Both the position numbers and the translations under genes were made by a program. A stretch of 5,888 bases of DNA from an uncultured Eubacterium sp. (lineage in GTDB: Bacteria > Bacillota_A > Clostridia > Lachnospirales > Lachnospiraceae), in assembly GCA_947653505.1 (NCBI GenBank), contig CANTHI010000252.1, positions 1 through 5,888 on the forward strand, written 5' to 3'. Shown piece by piece: positions 5,792-5,888 of this stretch (positions are counted from its first letter, which is position 1; each line of letters starts with the position of its first letter). Below the pieces are notes generated by a model. That model saw only the letters and a list, made by a program, of their open reading frames with translations, searched no databases and was not told the origin of the DNA.

Positions 5792-5869
5792 CATTATAGC
5801 AAAACATCATGCAGAAATTCATACTAAACATTTCGGTAATCTGATGTAATGCCTGTGAAAACCAGCTGG
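5729..5869. repeat. Second inverted repeat sharing the hairpin's right edge
   Basis: GCTGGTTTTCA (5732-5742) is exactly inverted at TGAAAACCAGC (5856-5866), and the match runs to 13 of 14 if extended to 5729 and 5869. It shares bases 5729-5733 with the right arm of the long hairpin, so the two foldings compete for these bases. The enclosed 113 bases are AT-rich and hold no gene; on the minus strand they include TGCTATAAT (5801-5793), an extended -10-like sequence. The sequence beyond 5869 runs off the window and resembles the end of the left solo arm (GGGAGAGGAA). Confidence 0.55.
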
Positions 5870-5888
5870 GAGAGGAACTTTGCCCCGT

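Noticed and set aside
5455..5888. Retron or other reverse-transcriptase-linked structured RNA
   Set aside because: A long hairpin is present, but there is no reverse transcriptase in the window and no msr-like conserved features.
1..5888. CRISPR array, tRNA or rRNA genes
   Set aside because: No regularly spaced direct repeats and no tRNA cloverleaf or rRNA motifs were seen; the repeats present are inverted.

Overview
The window looks like chromosomal DNA from an anaerobic low-to-mid GC Firmicute, most likely a member of the Clostridia close to Lachnospiraceae. This rests on the gene style (GHKL sensor kinase with LytTR regulator, T-box control of a biosynthetic gene, strong AGGAGG-type ribosome sites), not on any search. 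All four genes I accept lie on the minus strand, so the window reads right to left.

From the right, positions 5888-5341 hold no gene. They contain an unusual intergenic element: a perfect 31-bp inverted repeat (5496-5526 / 5703-5733) whose interior folds back on itself to an apical hairpin at the exact centre. Weaker homologous arms extend it to about 5455-5791. A related solo arm lies at the far left of the window (about 150-248). Next comes a leucine T-box leader (about 5322-5026) with specifier codon CTG, a TGGT tRNA-end-binding bulge, and mutually exclusive antiterminator and terminator. It controls leuA (4980-2995), a 2-isopropylmalate synthase that carries an extra C-terminal AraC-type double helix-turn-helix domain of about 100 residues. 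This enzyme/DNA-binding fusion is the most striking item in the window.

Downstream of leuA is a separately promoted 83-residue protein of unknown function (2820-2569). Its promoter has a 14-bp palindrome between the -35 and -10 boxes, and the gene ends at a strong intrinsic terminator (2549-2506). Then comes a two-component operon: a LytTR response regulator (2386-1670) translationally coupled through a GTGA overlap to a seven-helix GHKL sensor kinase (1673-312). Upstream of the regulator's promoter are two 9-bp direct repeats 21 bp apart, the spacing expected of a LytTR site, which suggests autoregulation. No peptide precursor or exporter for the kinase lies in the window.

The left 311 bases hold the solo repeat arm and a minus-strand promoter (121-93) that should drive a gene lying outside the window.
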